From IMG/VR virus record IMGVR_UViG_3300045978_000256, positions 1-62,559 of that record: a stretch of DNA of 62,559 nt; one strand, given 5' to 3'. The DNA is from a virus. Below the pieces are notes generated by a model. The model searched no databases. It was not told where the DNA came from and saw nothing but the letters and a program-made list of their open reading frames with translations. Made by a program: the position numbers and the translations under genes. This document shows, piece after piece, positions 1-7,854 of the stretch (position 1 is its first letter; each line of letters starts with the position of its first letter).

Positions 1-1
1 A

Positions 2-355
2 CAAACATTTCTTGGATACGTTAAATCACAGCAAGAACAGCTATTCAAGGGTGATGCAATGTTGAATTATTACTACAATCCAAAAGTAGCGTACCATATA
101 GTACGATTACTTGAAGAATGCTATCAACTCTTGCATTATCAGTATATAAACTTTCCTCTTAAAAATGCTGCTGAACTACGAAAAATACGGTTAGGGATGC
201 TTTCATTAAATAATTTAACCGATATAATAGATAATTATATGACTACAATCAATACAGTAGAAACATATCTTCCTGATGAACCAGATAAGAAAAATTTACA
301 AGACCTTCAGAAGCGTATTATGTGGGACTATGCAGTAAAAGAGATGGATATATGA
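2..355 (+). CDS. hypothetical protein, 5' end outside window
   Basis: The frame is already open at position 2, so this is probably the 3' part of a gene beginning outside the window. An internal ATG at 59 would give 98 residues but has only a weak AAGGG in front of it. Mostly helical with an acidic C-terminal third; no domain recognised. Its stop overlaps the ATG of the next gene (ATGA), as in an operon. It is the first of seven plus-strand genes, the only plus-strand genes seen here. Confidence 0.7.
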   Translation, partial: QTFLGYVKSQQEQLFKGDAMLNYYYNPKVAYHIVRLLEECYQLLHYQYINFPLKNAAELRKIRLGMLSLNNLTDIIDNYMTTINTVETYLPDEPDKKNLQDLQKRIMWDYAVKEMDI

Positions 356-738
356 ACAAATATTATCATGCACTCTCCTCTGTAAAAAAGTGGGGAGGTC
401 ACATAGACGACTATATGAAGTATCATGCATTCTTTGATCAAACTAAAAATCATATTGCAGATCAACGACACAGATTGATATTACATAACTCATTCGGTAT
501 TGATTTGTTAGAACAGACTTATGGTGTGTACTTTATTAATAGTGCTGGTAAAGAAGTACCAGTACGTAAAATAGGAGAGCAACATGTACTAGAAGATTTA
601 GGACAAATACCCTCACTCTATGAGTGTTTGTTACACACTCCAGATCAATCATGGTTAGGTGGAATTATACGACATAGACAGTTAGTAATTGTATCAGATG
701 ACATATTTACACATGCATATGAAAAGGAGAATCTATGA
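352..738 (+). CDS. DUF6915-like phage protein
   Basis: About 128 residues when started at ATG 352, which overlaps the upstream stop as ATGA. The pattern YYHALSSVKKWGG near the N-terminus, then a D/H-rich block (FFDQTKNHIADQRHR) and KEVPVRKIGEQHVLEDLG, matches from memory a small conserved family of unknown function (DUF6915) found in phages and bacteria. No catalytic role is known to me. A longer start at 322 adds ten residues without a ribosome binding site and is less likely. Confidence 0.75.
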   Translation: MNKYYHALSSVKKWGGHIDDYMKYHAFFDQTKNHIADQRHRLILHNSFGIDLLEQTYGVYFINSAGKEVPVRKIGEQHVLEDLGQIPSLYECLLHTPDQSWLGGIIRHRQLVIVSDDIFTHAYEKENL

Positions 739-1121
739 CTACTATATATATCGTTTCAGAAAAATTGTCAGAATATAATGATGAAGTCTATGTGTTTCAT
801 GAAGGTAATCAAGGGAAACCTATCAAAGCCTATACAAATAGAGAACCAGCAGAAGAATTGTGTTTCACACTAAACTGGCAATGGCTACTTGATAATGCAG
901 ATCCAGAGAAAAATGAATATTGCCAGTATGAATATCGTTTTGAAGATATGTTTTTTGGAAAAGCATGGGACTATCTACAAGACTATGAACTTACACATGA
1001 AAGTGATTTAATACGTTTTTCAGCAAAATGTACAGATTGTATTCCAATGGATGTTAAGAAGTACATTGCAGAACATTCAATTGCACCGTATTTGGTGATG
1101 GAGTGTACACTATATGGGTAG
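735..1121 (+). CDS. hypothetical acidic protein
   Basis: 128 residues with a good AAAAGGAGA ribosome binding site seven bases before ATG 735 and a 4-base overlap with the upstream gene. Acidic and rich in Tyr, Glu and Asp, with a paired Cys near residue 99 (CTDC). No signal peptide or membrane segment and no family recognised. Confidence 0.7.
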   Translation: MTTIYIVSEKLSEYNDEVYVFHEGNQGKPIKAYTNREPAEELCFTLNWQWLLDNADPEKNEYCQYEYRFEDMFFGKAWDYLQDYELTHESDLIRFSAKCTDCIPMDVKKYIAEHSIAPYLVMECTLYG

Positions 1122-1299
1122 TATGACAGAGTGGAGTGTGTGTTTGAAGGGTGAAATCTATCTGACCATCCAAGCACGGAGCAAAGAAGAAGCAATCAAT
1201 TGTGCTTTTAAATGTATCAAGGAAGTACCAGGATACTTCAAAGTGAGAGAAACATTATGTGAGTCATTAGATTTCAAAGATGATGACGATGATGTATGA
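1114..1299 (+). CDS. hypothetical small protein
   Basis: 61 residues starting at ATG 1114 inside the end of the previous gene, with GGAG about nine bases upstream. Predicted beta-alpha-beta layout (WSVCLKGEIYLTIQA then KEEAINCAFKCI) ending in a poly-Asp tail. The same layout recurs at 40759-40956 and 42629-42835, which may be distant relatives. Function unknown. Confidence 0.65.
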   Translation: MGSMTEWSVCLKGEIYLTIQARSKEEAINCAFKCIKEVPGYFKVRETLCESLDFKDDDDDV

Positions 1300-1331
1300 T
1301 CCAATTAAATTATTTAATAAGGAGTCCACCT

Positions 1332-1619
1332 ATGTTTTTAGGAATACCATTTTTAGAAATATTGTTGATGTTACAAATCAGTTGTATGCCCCCAAATATA
1401 GAGGGCAATATGCTGGTGTTCAAAGAGTGTAGGGCATTGCATCCTGCGGTTATATCGTGTATGACTGTGGGCAACACAGAAGTCATATTTCGACACGATT
1501 TAATGATTATGGCCTATGATCCTGAACCTGGTAATCTCAAAGCTGGCTACTATGAACGTACTTCTCCGGCCACTTGTGAATGGAAATATACAAGCATGGA
1601 GAAGAAACAAGATACATAA
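1332..1619 (+). CDS. putative lipoprotein
   Basis: ATG 1332 is preceded by AAGGAG eight bases upstream; the longer start at 1296 would run through a copy of the dispersed palindrome at 1304-1318 and is not preferred. The 95-residue product begins with a hydrophobic stretch ending in LQISC, a plausible lipobox, then a soluble domain with further Cys. Probably anchored in the envelope. No family recognised. Confidence 0.6.
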   Translation: MFLGIPFLEILLMLQISCMPPNIEGNMLVFKECRALHPAVISCMTVGNTEVIFRHDLMIMAYDPEPGNLKAGYYERTSPATCEWKYTSMEKKQDT

Positions 1620-1634
1620 TGAAAGGAAAGAACT

Positions 1635-1811
1635 ATGGAACCAAAAGATGTTGTACCCTATCTTCAGAAGAAAATTGAAAAACTATTCAAAGAACCACCT
1701 GCTCTATTGAAGGAACCTTATTTATTCTATACGCTTGCTTCTATCCCATTGTGTATTGTAGGAGGAACACTACTCTATCGTTTACTCTGTAAGAAGAAAG
1801 ATACCGTGTGA
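1635..1811 (+). CDS. small single-pass membrane protein
   Basis: 58 residues. ATG 1635 has GAAAGGAAAG just upstream. The first half is charged and helical; residues 27-50 form one membrane segment (FYTLASIPLCIVGGTLLY) followed by a basic RLLCKKK end. The stop overlaps the GTG start of the next gene. Function unknown; placement between two exported proteins suggests an envelope role. Confidence 0.65.
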   Translation: MEPKDVVPYLQKKIEKLFKEPPALLKEPYLFYTLASIPLCIVGGTLLYRLLCKKKDTV

Positions 1812-2134
1812 AATACACATACCAGTACGTGTACGTGCTATCATTATTACTCCTGAGTATATTCTTTTCTCCTGTATCTTCTGCTACACTAACATGGACG
1901 TATAATGATAATCTTCATGAAGGATTTATCATTTTTCGACGACAAGCAGGTACAGGATACATATGGCAAGAAATACAGAGAGTGGATAAAAACACGCTCA
2001 AATATGTGGATCAACATAATGATGTGTTGTATTGCTACTATGTCAAAGCCTATGCTGGTACACGTATATCAGCACGGAGCAATATAGCATGTATGACGGT
2101 AATCAATCCTACAGATTTGGTGATACAAGAATAG
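1808..2134 (+). CDS. secreted fibronectin type III-like domain protein
   Basis: GTG start at 1808 overlapping the upstream TGA. N-terminal signal peptide (hydrophobic core YVLSLLLLSIFFSPVSSA, cleavage about residue 26). The mature part has the strand pattern of a fibronectin III domain: TLTWTYND, EGFIIFRRQ, a Tyr-rich YCYYVKAYAG strand and a final RSNIA strand. It would be one domain exported to the envelope. Last gene before the terminator at 2202-2232. Confidence 0.6.
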   Translation: MKYTYQYVYVLSLLLLSIFFSPVSSATLTWTYNDNLHEGFIIFRRQAGTGYIWQEIQRVDKNTLKYVDQHNDVLYCYYVKAYAGTRISARSNIACMTVINPTDLVIQE

Positions 2135-2201
2135 AGACAAGTTCCTTGTCTCTTAAAAAGAGATAAAATTTCGGGGAACATAATATATATAAAAATAATT
2201 A

Positions 2202-2232
2202 TGGAGAGATAAATATATCTCTCCATTTTTTT
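2202..2232 (+). terminator. intrinsic terminator of plus-strand operon
   Basis: Ten-base stem (TGGAGAGATA / TATCTCTCCA) with a four-base AATA loop, followed at once by seven T. A second hairpin (AGAGACAAG / CTTGTCTCT, 2133-2153) sits right at the stop codon of the preceding gene. Together they close the plus-strand operon. Confidence 0.85.
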
Positions 2233-2233
2233 C

Positions 2234-3797
2234 TTTGAAAAATTCTAGTGAATAGTGGTATTAAATTATTTAATTTTTAAAATATTTTTACAAAAAATTT
2301 TAGAAAATTTTTAGAAAATTTTTAGACAAAAAACAAATATACACTCGCCCTGACCCCCTCTGTCATTTATTTGACAGACCCCCTGAGCCATAGTCACATA
2401 GCTAAACGCCTATGCATCTATCATCTCTTTTTTATATTAGACCTTAGCTATACATCTATATGGTCCTTCGTTATACATCTAATAAGACCTTAGTTAAGTA
2501 CCTATATGTTATATAGCTAAGGACCATATAAGTATATACACATATAGCTAAGGACCGATATGTATACTAAAAGTCTAAAATGAGAATGAGAATCACTATG
2601 AGTCCTTAGTTAAACACCTATATATTCTCTGTATCATAATGATACAGTATTACATATGTATTACATTGTGTATAACATGTATTACATATGTAATATCATC
2701 TGATATTATCAGATATATATACTCTTTTATCTGATAATAGTACCATGTATTACACCATATAATATATGTAATATATAAATACACTCTACATATTTTACAA
2801 AGTAAAAGCTTACATATAGCGTGTTACGTATACGTAACATACTAAACGTTTACACAGTACATAATATGTAAACGTTATGATACGTTTACATAATAACGTA
2901 AACGTATTGATACATAGTGCATACGTATGCATACGTAGTAATATGTAAACGTTATAGTATCTTTATGTTATAAACAACGTTGTTTACGTATACGAAACAC
3001 CATACACGTATGCATATGGTGTCTTATGTAAACAACAAAGCACAATACAATACTAAGGTATACATATATGGTGTTATATATACATATGCTTTCATATGAA
3101 AGCACTATACTCTATATGTAAACATTATGTATCATTCGTTTACTTAGTAAACGTTTACACTCTATATGTATACATATATAGTAATACGTAAACGTTATAG
3201 GATATATGTCTCTTTTTATCTTCTCTTATTCTATTATTATCCTCTCTTTATATATTATATAGAGGATAGTATCGTATGTTATGCTCTTATTAGTAGAGCA
3301 TATATGCTCTCTTATAAAGAGCATAGTGTATCTGTAGTACTTATAGAGAAAGAGAGTATTACTATAGAACATAGGCGATTAAATTATTTAATCTGTAGTC
3401 TTGTAGTGTGCTCTTATGGTGTAGTAAATACGTAGTCTACAATATGCCTCTATAATGCCGTTTTTTATGTATACGTATTGAAAATAAGACGTTTTTTTAA
3501 TAGGTGAGTATGTTTGTATGTCTTTATTAAAAAACAAGCTATATGCTCGTATAAGAGCATTATTGACATATACACGTTTTATACAAGATCTGTATAAACC
3601 TTATACAAGTCTTATATAAATCTTGTATAAGACCTATACATAATGACAAATCATTATCAATACATAGCAAAATGAAAGAGCATAAAAACAAGGTGAGTTT
3701 ACAAAGTAAACTCTACAAGTACATATAGACTCTATACAAGAGTCTTGTACTTGCTCTTATGCTCTTATAGCTTTACTTGCTTATTTCATAAGCAAGT
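2234..3797. other. left noncoding region, palindrome-rich
   Basis: No credible gene in about 1.5 kb between convergent gene blocks. Holds two copies of the dispersed palindrome (2260, 3378); an inverted pair CTGTCA/TGACAG flanked by direct GACCCCCT repeats (2350-2385); repeated AGCTAAGGACC and CTTAGTTAA..ACCTATAT units (2440-2620); a dense run of perfect palindromes such as TTACATATGTAA and TGTTACGTATACGTAACA (2640-3060) with repeated GTAAACGTTAT; and long stem-loops from 3480 to 3800. Candidate replication origin or transcription-control region; this is inference. Confidence 0.6.
2640..3200. repeat. cluster of perfect palindromes and GTAAACG iterons
   Basis: Perfect palindromes are packed end to end: TTACATATGTAA, TGTTACGTATACGTAACA (2822-2839), AAACGTTT, GCATACGTATGC, AACAACGTTGTT. 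The unit GTAAACGTTAT or its near copies recurs near 2871, 2900, 2943 and 3190, with the complement GTTTAC between them. Iterated short sites in an AT-rich, gene-free stretch resemble an origin, but no initiator gene is recognised nearby. Confidence 0.55.
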
Positions 3798-4256
3798 TTA
3801 TTGCTTATACAAGACACCATACACGAATCCTGTACTATCTTCTATGATACATATACTATGGTATGGTTCTAAACATGGGTATATTTCCATGTCATCTATA
3901 TCTATCTCAATTTCTGTTACTGTACCGTTTTCTCCTAAAGCAATTATTTCCCCTATACCATCTAAAGACAATAGATGAAAATAAGCAACATATGCTTGCT
4001 CATTTTCATATTTACCTGGAGAAACAATCCTACCATCTACTATTCTATAGTCTTTTTCTATTTGCTCTTTTAATGTTTGCCCGAATTTTTCATTGTGTAG
4101 CATATGCTCTTTTTCCTCTCTTTTAATTGTTTCTTGTAGCTCTTGATAGAGTCTTATGTCGTTACCATATGGATCATCATACTCTGCATTTTCATGGTAG
4201 AGCATACTGTTATCCTCTCTTGACAATGGCATAGTGTAGTAGTCAAAGTACTGCAT
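3798..4256 (-). CDS. hypothetical protein, last gene of early block
   Basis: 152 residues with GAGAGGATA upstream of the ATG. N-terminal half acidic and charged (possible coiled coil around residues 37-68), C-terminal half with an acidic strand-rich segment (TEIEIDIDDMEIYP). No family recognised. It is the most distal gene of the minus-strand block 3798-14279. Confidence 0.7.
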   Translation of the reverse strand: MQYFDYYTMPLSREDNSMLYHENAEYDDPYGNDIRLYQELQETIKREEKEHMLHNEKFGQTLKEQIEKDYRIVDGRIVSPGKYENEQAYVAYFHLLSLDGIGEIIALGENGTVTEIEIDIDDMEIYPCLEPYHSICIIEDSTGFVYGVLYKQ

Positions 4257-4277
4257 TGCTCTGTATCCTCTCTTGTA

Positions 4278-4475
4278 TTAAGTACCGCAAATAATACAAG
4301 GATAATAGATGCAATGCTTGTTTGTTACGTTGTACTGTACTTTACAAGCAGTACAAAGCATACAATCTGTACATTGATACTGTTTTGCTTTGCAGTCTTT
4401 TTCCTCTGGTACATCGCTTGCTTGCTCTTTTTGTTGAGCAAGCAATAAGTGTAGTTTATTGAGACTTATTTGCAT
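4278..4475 (-). CDS. Cys-rich Zn-ribbon-like small protein
   Basis: 65 residues; AGAGGATAAAAGACA precedes the ATG. The C-terminal half has closely spaced cysteines: CTDCMLCTAC, then CIYYPCIIC, consistent with a zinc knuckle. N-terminal part is a Leu-rich helix. Likely a nucleic-acid or protein-binding takeover protein, by analogy with other phage early zinc proteins; function unknown. Confidence 0.65.
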   Translation of the reverse strand: MQISLNKLHLLLAQQKEQASDVPEEKDCKAKQYQCTDCMLCTACKVQYNVTNKHCIYYPCIICGT

Positions 4476-4481
4476 TGTCTT

Positions 4482-4760
4482 TTATCCTCTATAGGCGAAT
4501 TTTTTATCTGTCGTATAGTAGACGTACTGCGCCAATCTTTCCTTGTAGTTTCGTAGTATGCCTCTGTTTATATTGTCTTGAGTCCATCTGCTTTGTTTGT
4601 CATATGATGGTATGCTTGTATGGCAGAGTTTTTTAAACATGCTATATGCTTTATTAGAAGCAATTTCCAGAGTATCACAAGACTCTATATCCTTGTATGT
4701 TATCAAGTCTTGTGTACTTGCTACACTGTACCCTAAAGCATAGTGTGTTTTCTGTGACAT
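4482..4760 (-). CDS. early-block paralog family, member A
   Basis: 92 residues with AGAGGATAC upstream. Shares with the next two genes the order Y.LGYS...AS.QDL near the N-terminus, a LC(Y/H) motif in the middle and a C-terminal GI...NYKERL. This copy is the most diverged and the shortest. Tandem duplication is evident at protein level. Function unknown. Confidence 0.7.
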   Translation of the reverse strand: MSQKTHYALGYSVASTQDLITYKDIESCDTLEIASNKAYSMFKKLCHTSIPSYDKQSRWTQDNINRGILRNYKERLAQYVYYTTDKKFAYRG

Positions 4761-4836
4761 TGTAAAAGTATCCTCTATAAATTGTTGTTTTATATGTTGC
4801 TCTATACACTTGCTTATAAAACAACATATACACTTG

Positions 4837-5166
4837 CTACAGACTTGCTTGTAGTCTGTTTATTCTACTTGTGTAATTTGCCCGAATTCCTCTCACTATG
4901 CCACAAGAGTACACACTAAAGACGTTATACTGTCTTGTCTCTTGTAGTGTCTTGAGTACCTTATACAATGCATCTGCCATTGTATCGAATTCAGTATAGC
5001 AGAGCTTATAGAATACCTCTCTTGCTTCTAAAGACGTTGTAATAGTACCGTAGTGTGACCATGTTACAGTATAAGGTACTTGTTTCCCTTGTATGATTAA
5101 ATCTTGCCAAGACGCAATTGCAAAGCCTTGACTATATCCTTGTCTGTAGATGTCTCTTTTTGTCAT
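4837..5166 (-). CDS. early-block paralog family, member B
   Basis: 109 residues from ATG 5166, which has AAGGA about 12 bases upstream; an ATG at 5199 lacks a binding site. Carries IYRQGYSQGFAIASWQDL-like N-terminus, FYKLCYTEFD centre and GIVRGIRANYTSRI C-terminus, the layout of the neighbouring genes at 4482 and 5231. Function unknown. Confidence 0.7.
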   Translation of the reverse strand: MTKRDIYRQGYSQGFAIASWQDLIIQGKQVPYTVTWSHYGTITTSLEAREVFYKLCYTEFDTMADALYKVLKTLQETRQYNVFSVYSCGIVRGIRANYTSRINRLQASL

Positions 5167-5230
5167 GCGCTTTTTTCCTTGTCGTGTTATAAAGAGCATA
5201 TGATAGACATATGCTCTTGCTCTTGTTTGC

Positions 5231-5572
5231 TTACTTACTCTTTAATGCTTTTATCCTCTCTTTATAGTTTTTCTTAATACCTGCCGCTATACCATCATCA
5301 AAAACAAGCCAGACATCATAAGATTTGCTTTCTTGTGTCTCGTTTAATGCTTGTGCAGTAAACTCGAAAGGTGAGTATTCTCTATTCATTTCCTCTGCAT
5401 CATAGCAGAGCAAGTAAAACAGATCTTCTCTGTCTGTATTGTCGTTTACAGTCTCAATACAAGCATTGTAGATGTGTTTAGGTACTTTATCACCTATAGA
5501 TGGTAAGTCTTGATAGGATGCTATCATGTAACCTCTACTGTACCCTATGCTGTAAATGTATCGCTTATTCAT
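5231..5572 (-). CDS. early-block paralog family, member C
   Basis: 113 residues from ATG 5572 (AGAGG about ten bases away), overlapping the upstream stop. Same layout as 4837-5166: IYSIGYSRGYMIASYQDL, FYLLCYDAEE, GIAAGIKKNYKERI. Its C-terminal half is acidic. Tandem paralog; function unknown. Confidence 0.7.
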   Translation of the reverse strand: MNKRYIYSIGYSRGYMIASYQDLPSIGDKVPKHIYNACIETVNDNTDREDLFYLLCYDAEEMNREYSPFEFTAQALNETQESKSYDVWLVFDDGIAAGIKKNYKERIKALKSK

Positions 5573-5826
5573 TATTTGCATACCTCTTGCTGTATTGTGT
5601 GCATTCTCTGTCGTAAAGAATCAAGTACCTTGCCAGTGTAACAATGAAACGATGGTATAGTGTCTGTAATGCTTGTTTGCTCTATATAGTACCTTTCCAT
5701 TGCATATTGATAACACTCTACTCCTACCATGCAAAACAAGTCTGCAATGTATCCTCTATAAGTACTTTTCTTGCTTTCATAGTGGTCAATTGCTTTGCGT
5801 GCTATTGTCTCGTTACTGCTCTGCAT
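5572..5826 (-). CDS. hypothetical early protein
   Basis: 84 residues if started at ATG 5826, preceded by TAGGATAC; this start overlaps the end of the upstream gene. Central block FCMVGVECYQYAMERYY is helical. It sits in the paralog cluster and has a comparable size, but I cannot align it securely with it. Function unknown. Confidence 0.6.
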   Translation of the reverse strand: MQSSNETIARKAIDHYESKKSTYRGYIADLFCMVGVECYQYAMERYYIEQTSITDTIPSFHCYTGKVLDSLRQRMHTIQQEVCK

Positions 5827-6001
5827 TGTTGAGTATCCTACGATAGATGATTCTGTAGTATGCTGTATACGGTGCATTTATACGGTAGTCTTTTAGATTG
5901 TCTCTTGCTTCTTTTCTGCTTTCACTACAGCAAAGATCTTCCCACCTATCATAAAAACCTTGGACAACGTAGCAGTACAAGTACTTGTTTGCTCTTTTCA
6001 T
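5813..6001 (-). CDS. hypothetical early protein
   Basis: 62 residues, AAGGAAAGAGAG before the ATG. Basic, Tyr-rich, with YYRIIYRRIL near the C-terminus that loosely echoes the end of the neighbouring paralogs. First gene of a small group whose upstream region holds a dispersed palindrome (6025) and a 12-base-pair hairpin (6050-6082). Confidence 0.6.
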   Translation of the reverse strand: MKRANKYLYCYVVQGFYDRWEDLCCSESRKEARDNLKDYRINAPYTAYYRIIYRRILNNAEQ

Positions 6002-6049
6002 TGTGTGCTCTCTTTCCTTGTAGGATTAAATTATTTAATCTGTACTGTG

Positions 6050-6082
6050 CTCTGTACCGTACTTACTTGTTACGGTACAGAG
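6050..6082. promoter_or_regulatory. intercistronic hairpin with adjacent palindrome
   Basis: Perfect 12-base stem CTCTGTACCGTA / TACGGTACAGAG with a nine-base loop, ten bases from the dispersed palindrome at 6025-6039. On the plus strand a TTTTTT run follows at 6088. Transcription of the flanking genes is on the minus strand, where no T-run follows, so it is not a standard terminator for them. Confidence 0.6.
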
Positions 6083-6178
6083 TATGCTTTTTTCGCTCTA
6101 CAATGCCTCTATTTTACGTTGTAATGTTTGCCCTATACTTTCCTATGCTCTCATGAGAGCAATGCACTATAGAGCATT

Positions 6179-6586
6179 CTAGGCTGTTTTTTCGGCCATT
6201 GTAGACGTATATGCTTGTGGCACAGTAAAGAGCTTGCTTGTATCTTTACGCCAGACATAAGCGCCAGAGTGCAAGCAATTATCGTATATATAGAAGTAAT
6301 CAATTGCTTTGTACTCTGGCGTATCAATTGCAAGTCTCTTGCCGTTTACGACATAAGAAAACACAAGCTTATGCCATATGTCTTTAGCTTTACAGTCTTT
6401 ATATCCTCTAATGTACTCTTTCATGTATAAAGGTAGTCTATTATAGTCATCTGTCATTAGTACAATTTCCAGATACTTGTTAGTAATCTGCTTGCCAGAG
6501 TAACAGTAAAGCTCTGCATTGCAGTATATATCATCTATACGTGCTAGCATTCTGTCTTTTATGTTGAGCATTCTATCTTTACGCAT
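6179..6586 (-). CDS. hypothetical early protein
   Basis: 135 residues with CAAGAGGAAAAC upstream of ATG 6586. Mixed alpha/beta, Tyr-rich, no signal peptide or membrane segment and no motif recognised. Overlaps the upstream gene by eight bases. Function unknown. Confidence 0.7.
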   Translation of the reverse strand: MRKDRMLNIKDRMLARIDDIYCNAELYCYSGKQITNKYLEIVLMTDDYNRLPLYMKEYIRGYKDCKAKDIWHKLVFSYVVNGKRLAIDTPEYKAIDYFYIYDNCLHSGAYVWRKDTSKLFTVPQAYTSTMAEKTA

Positions 6587-6785
6587 TGCTTTTGTTTTCC
6601 TCTTGTAGAGCTTGTCTGCATTCTACGAATTTTACATTGTTAGTGTTTAGGTAGTGAGTAAGCAAGTATTCGATATAGTCTATAGTCTCAAGATTGCTAT
6701 GCATATTGAGACTTTCTCTTGCCACAATAAGAGCTTTATCAATGGCTCTTACTAAAGCTCTATAGTCTGCATTATATCGTTTCAT
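6579..6785 (-). CDS. hypothetical small helical protein
   Basis: 68 residues from ATG 6785, chosen because it overlaps the end of the upstream gene; the longer start at 6830 lies wholly inside that gene. Alternating basic and acidic helices (ALVRAIDKALIVARESL). No family recognised. Confidence 0.6.
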   Translation of the reverse strand: MKRYNADYRALVRAIDKALIVARESLNMHSNLETIDYIEYLLTHYLNTNNVKFVECRQALQEENKSNA

Positions 6786-6981
6786 AATAAGACTCGTTAC
6801 TACCTTTGTGCTCTTTAATAATATCGCCATTCTCTAATAAGTAAACGCTTTCATTGGCACATCTACCATATGCAGACTTACTATGGTCAAGGTATATGTT
6901 AAACGTCAACAGAGCTTGTCTTTTATTGTTTGTCGTAAAGACGAATCCTACGTTACCAACTAGCACACTATACCGATCCAT
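6772..6981 (-). CDS. hypothetical small protein
   Basis: 69 residues, AAGGGAAAG before the ATG. Strand-rich start (YSVLVGNVGFVFTT) then a short helix NKRQALLTF. The layout recalls other small early proteins here; no family recognised. Preceded by a 12-base-pair hairpin at 7002-7043. Confidence 0.65.
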   Translation of the reverse strand: MDRYSVLVGNVGFVFTTNNKRQALLTFNIYLDHSKSAYGRCANESVYLLENGDIIKEHKGSNESYYETI

Positions 6982-7001
6982 TTTGCTTTCCCTTATATGA
7001 T

Positions 7002-7043
7002 GCTATCATGGTACTTGCTTATGATTTGCTATACCATGATAGC
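7002..7043. promoter_or_regulatory. intercistronic hairpin
   Basis: Perfect 12-base stem GCTATCATGGTA / TACCATGATAGC with an 18-base loop, between two minus-strand genes. No T-run on the minus strand. One of several strong hairpins that separate gene groups in this block. Confidence 0.6.
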
Positions 7044-7051
7044 GTTTTGCT

Positions 7052-7333
7052 TTAGTTCTCTACACTGTAGAGCTTTCTTGCTTTATACTTCTTAACAAGG
7101 TTATTGTACTCTCTTGCTTGTAAATGCAATTGCTCTATAGGCAATATATCCTCTCTTATTAAGTCATGTTCAAGATTACTCGTTTGGCTTGTATTTGTCT
7201 CGTAACAAGACTCTACTCTATAGCATTCCTCTTGCGTGTTATAGTGGTATACCATAACGAGTCTATAAGGTTTACCATCTGTATCATTATTCCTACGTAC
7301 TACTTGATAGAACCAGATATTACTTTGTGCCAT
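7052..7333 (-). CDS. hypothetical early protein
   Basis: 93 residues with AAGGGAAAGG upstream. N-terminal strands (IWFYQVVRRN, YRLVMVYHYNT) and a C-terminal basic helix (AREYNNLVKKYKARKL). Function unknown. Confidence 0.65.
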   Translation of the reverse strand: MAQSNIWFYQVVRRNNDTDGKPYRLVMVYHYNTQEECYRVESCYETNTSQTSNLEHDLIREDILPIEQLHLQAREYNNLVKKYKARKLYSVEN

Positions 7334-7339
7334 TATGCT

Positions 7340-7627
7340 TTACCTTTCCCTTGCCATTGATAGGATCTGCAAATAATCTACTTGCGATTCGATAGCATGA
7401 GATACTAGATCCATGATAAACCAAGCATTGTGTAACATATGGGTCTGCATTTTAGGAGGTATTGTCTTTTCTACTTCTTGCTCTATATAGTTTTTCAATG
7501 TCGATACTTTATCCTCTCTTGTACTTTTTGCTAGTTTTTCCAGATACGGTAAATGTACCTTGTCATTATTTAACCATAGGCTAACAATGAAAGTCTCAAA
7601 ATTTGTCATACTCTGGTATTCTGCCAT
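7340..7627 (-). CDS. DUF7249-like phage protein
   Basis: 95 residues, AGAGGAAAAGC upstream. The start NFETFIVSLWLNND matches the N.ET..V.LW..N signature of a small conserved phage and bacterial family of unknown function (DUF7249, from memory). C-terminal helix region. Known homologs are also small cytoplasmic proteins encoded among early phage genes. Confidence 0.65.
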   Translation of the reverse strand: MAEYQSMTNFETFIVSLWLNNDKVHLPYLEKLAKSTREDKVSTLKNYIEQEVEKTIPPKMQTHMLHNAWFIMDLVSHAIESQVDYLQILSMARER

Positions 7628-7641
7628 TGTTTGCTTTTCCT

Positions 7642-7797
7642 CTATTTGTCGTTACCGTATACGCAAGTCTGCTCTTTTACTACTTCCATATGCAATGTAT
7701 GCATTCTCGTTTCATAGTAAATATTCATATGCATAATAGCGGCATATGACAGTACTACAAAAAGAGCAAGTACACTTGTCTTGATAGCAAATAGCAT
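7642..7797 (-). CDS. small single-pass membrane protein
   Basis: 51 residues from ATG 7797 with CAAGGAAAAC upstream. One membrane segment (residues 3-23, IKTSVLALFVVLSYAAI) then a short outside or cytoplasmic tail. A hairpin GAGAGCATAG / CTATGCTCTC (7817-7846) and a dispersed palindrome lie just upstream. Function unknown. Confidence 0.6.
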   Translation of the reverse strand: MLFAIKTSVLALFVVLSYAAIMHMNIYYETRMHTLHMEVVKEQTCVYGNDK

Positions 7798-7816
7798 TTT
7801 GTTTTCCTTGTGTAGT

Positions 7817-7846
7817 GAGAGCATAGCAAGCAAGTACTATGCTCTC
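7817..7846. repeat. GAGAGCA-type intercistronic hairpin
   Basis: Ten-base stem GAGAGCATAG / CTATGCTCTC, directly next to the near-palindrome at 7849-7863. The same stem core recurs at 10717-10750, 11002-11028, 12423-12449 and, shortened, 13633-13653, always between genes of the early block. Confidence 0.65.
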
Positions 7847-7854
7847 AGATTAAA

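Noticed and set aside
3166-3435. Plus-strand ORF in the noncoding region
   Set aside because: Low-complexity Tyr/Ile/Ser; overlaps palindromic repeats; no binding site.
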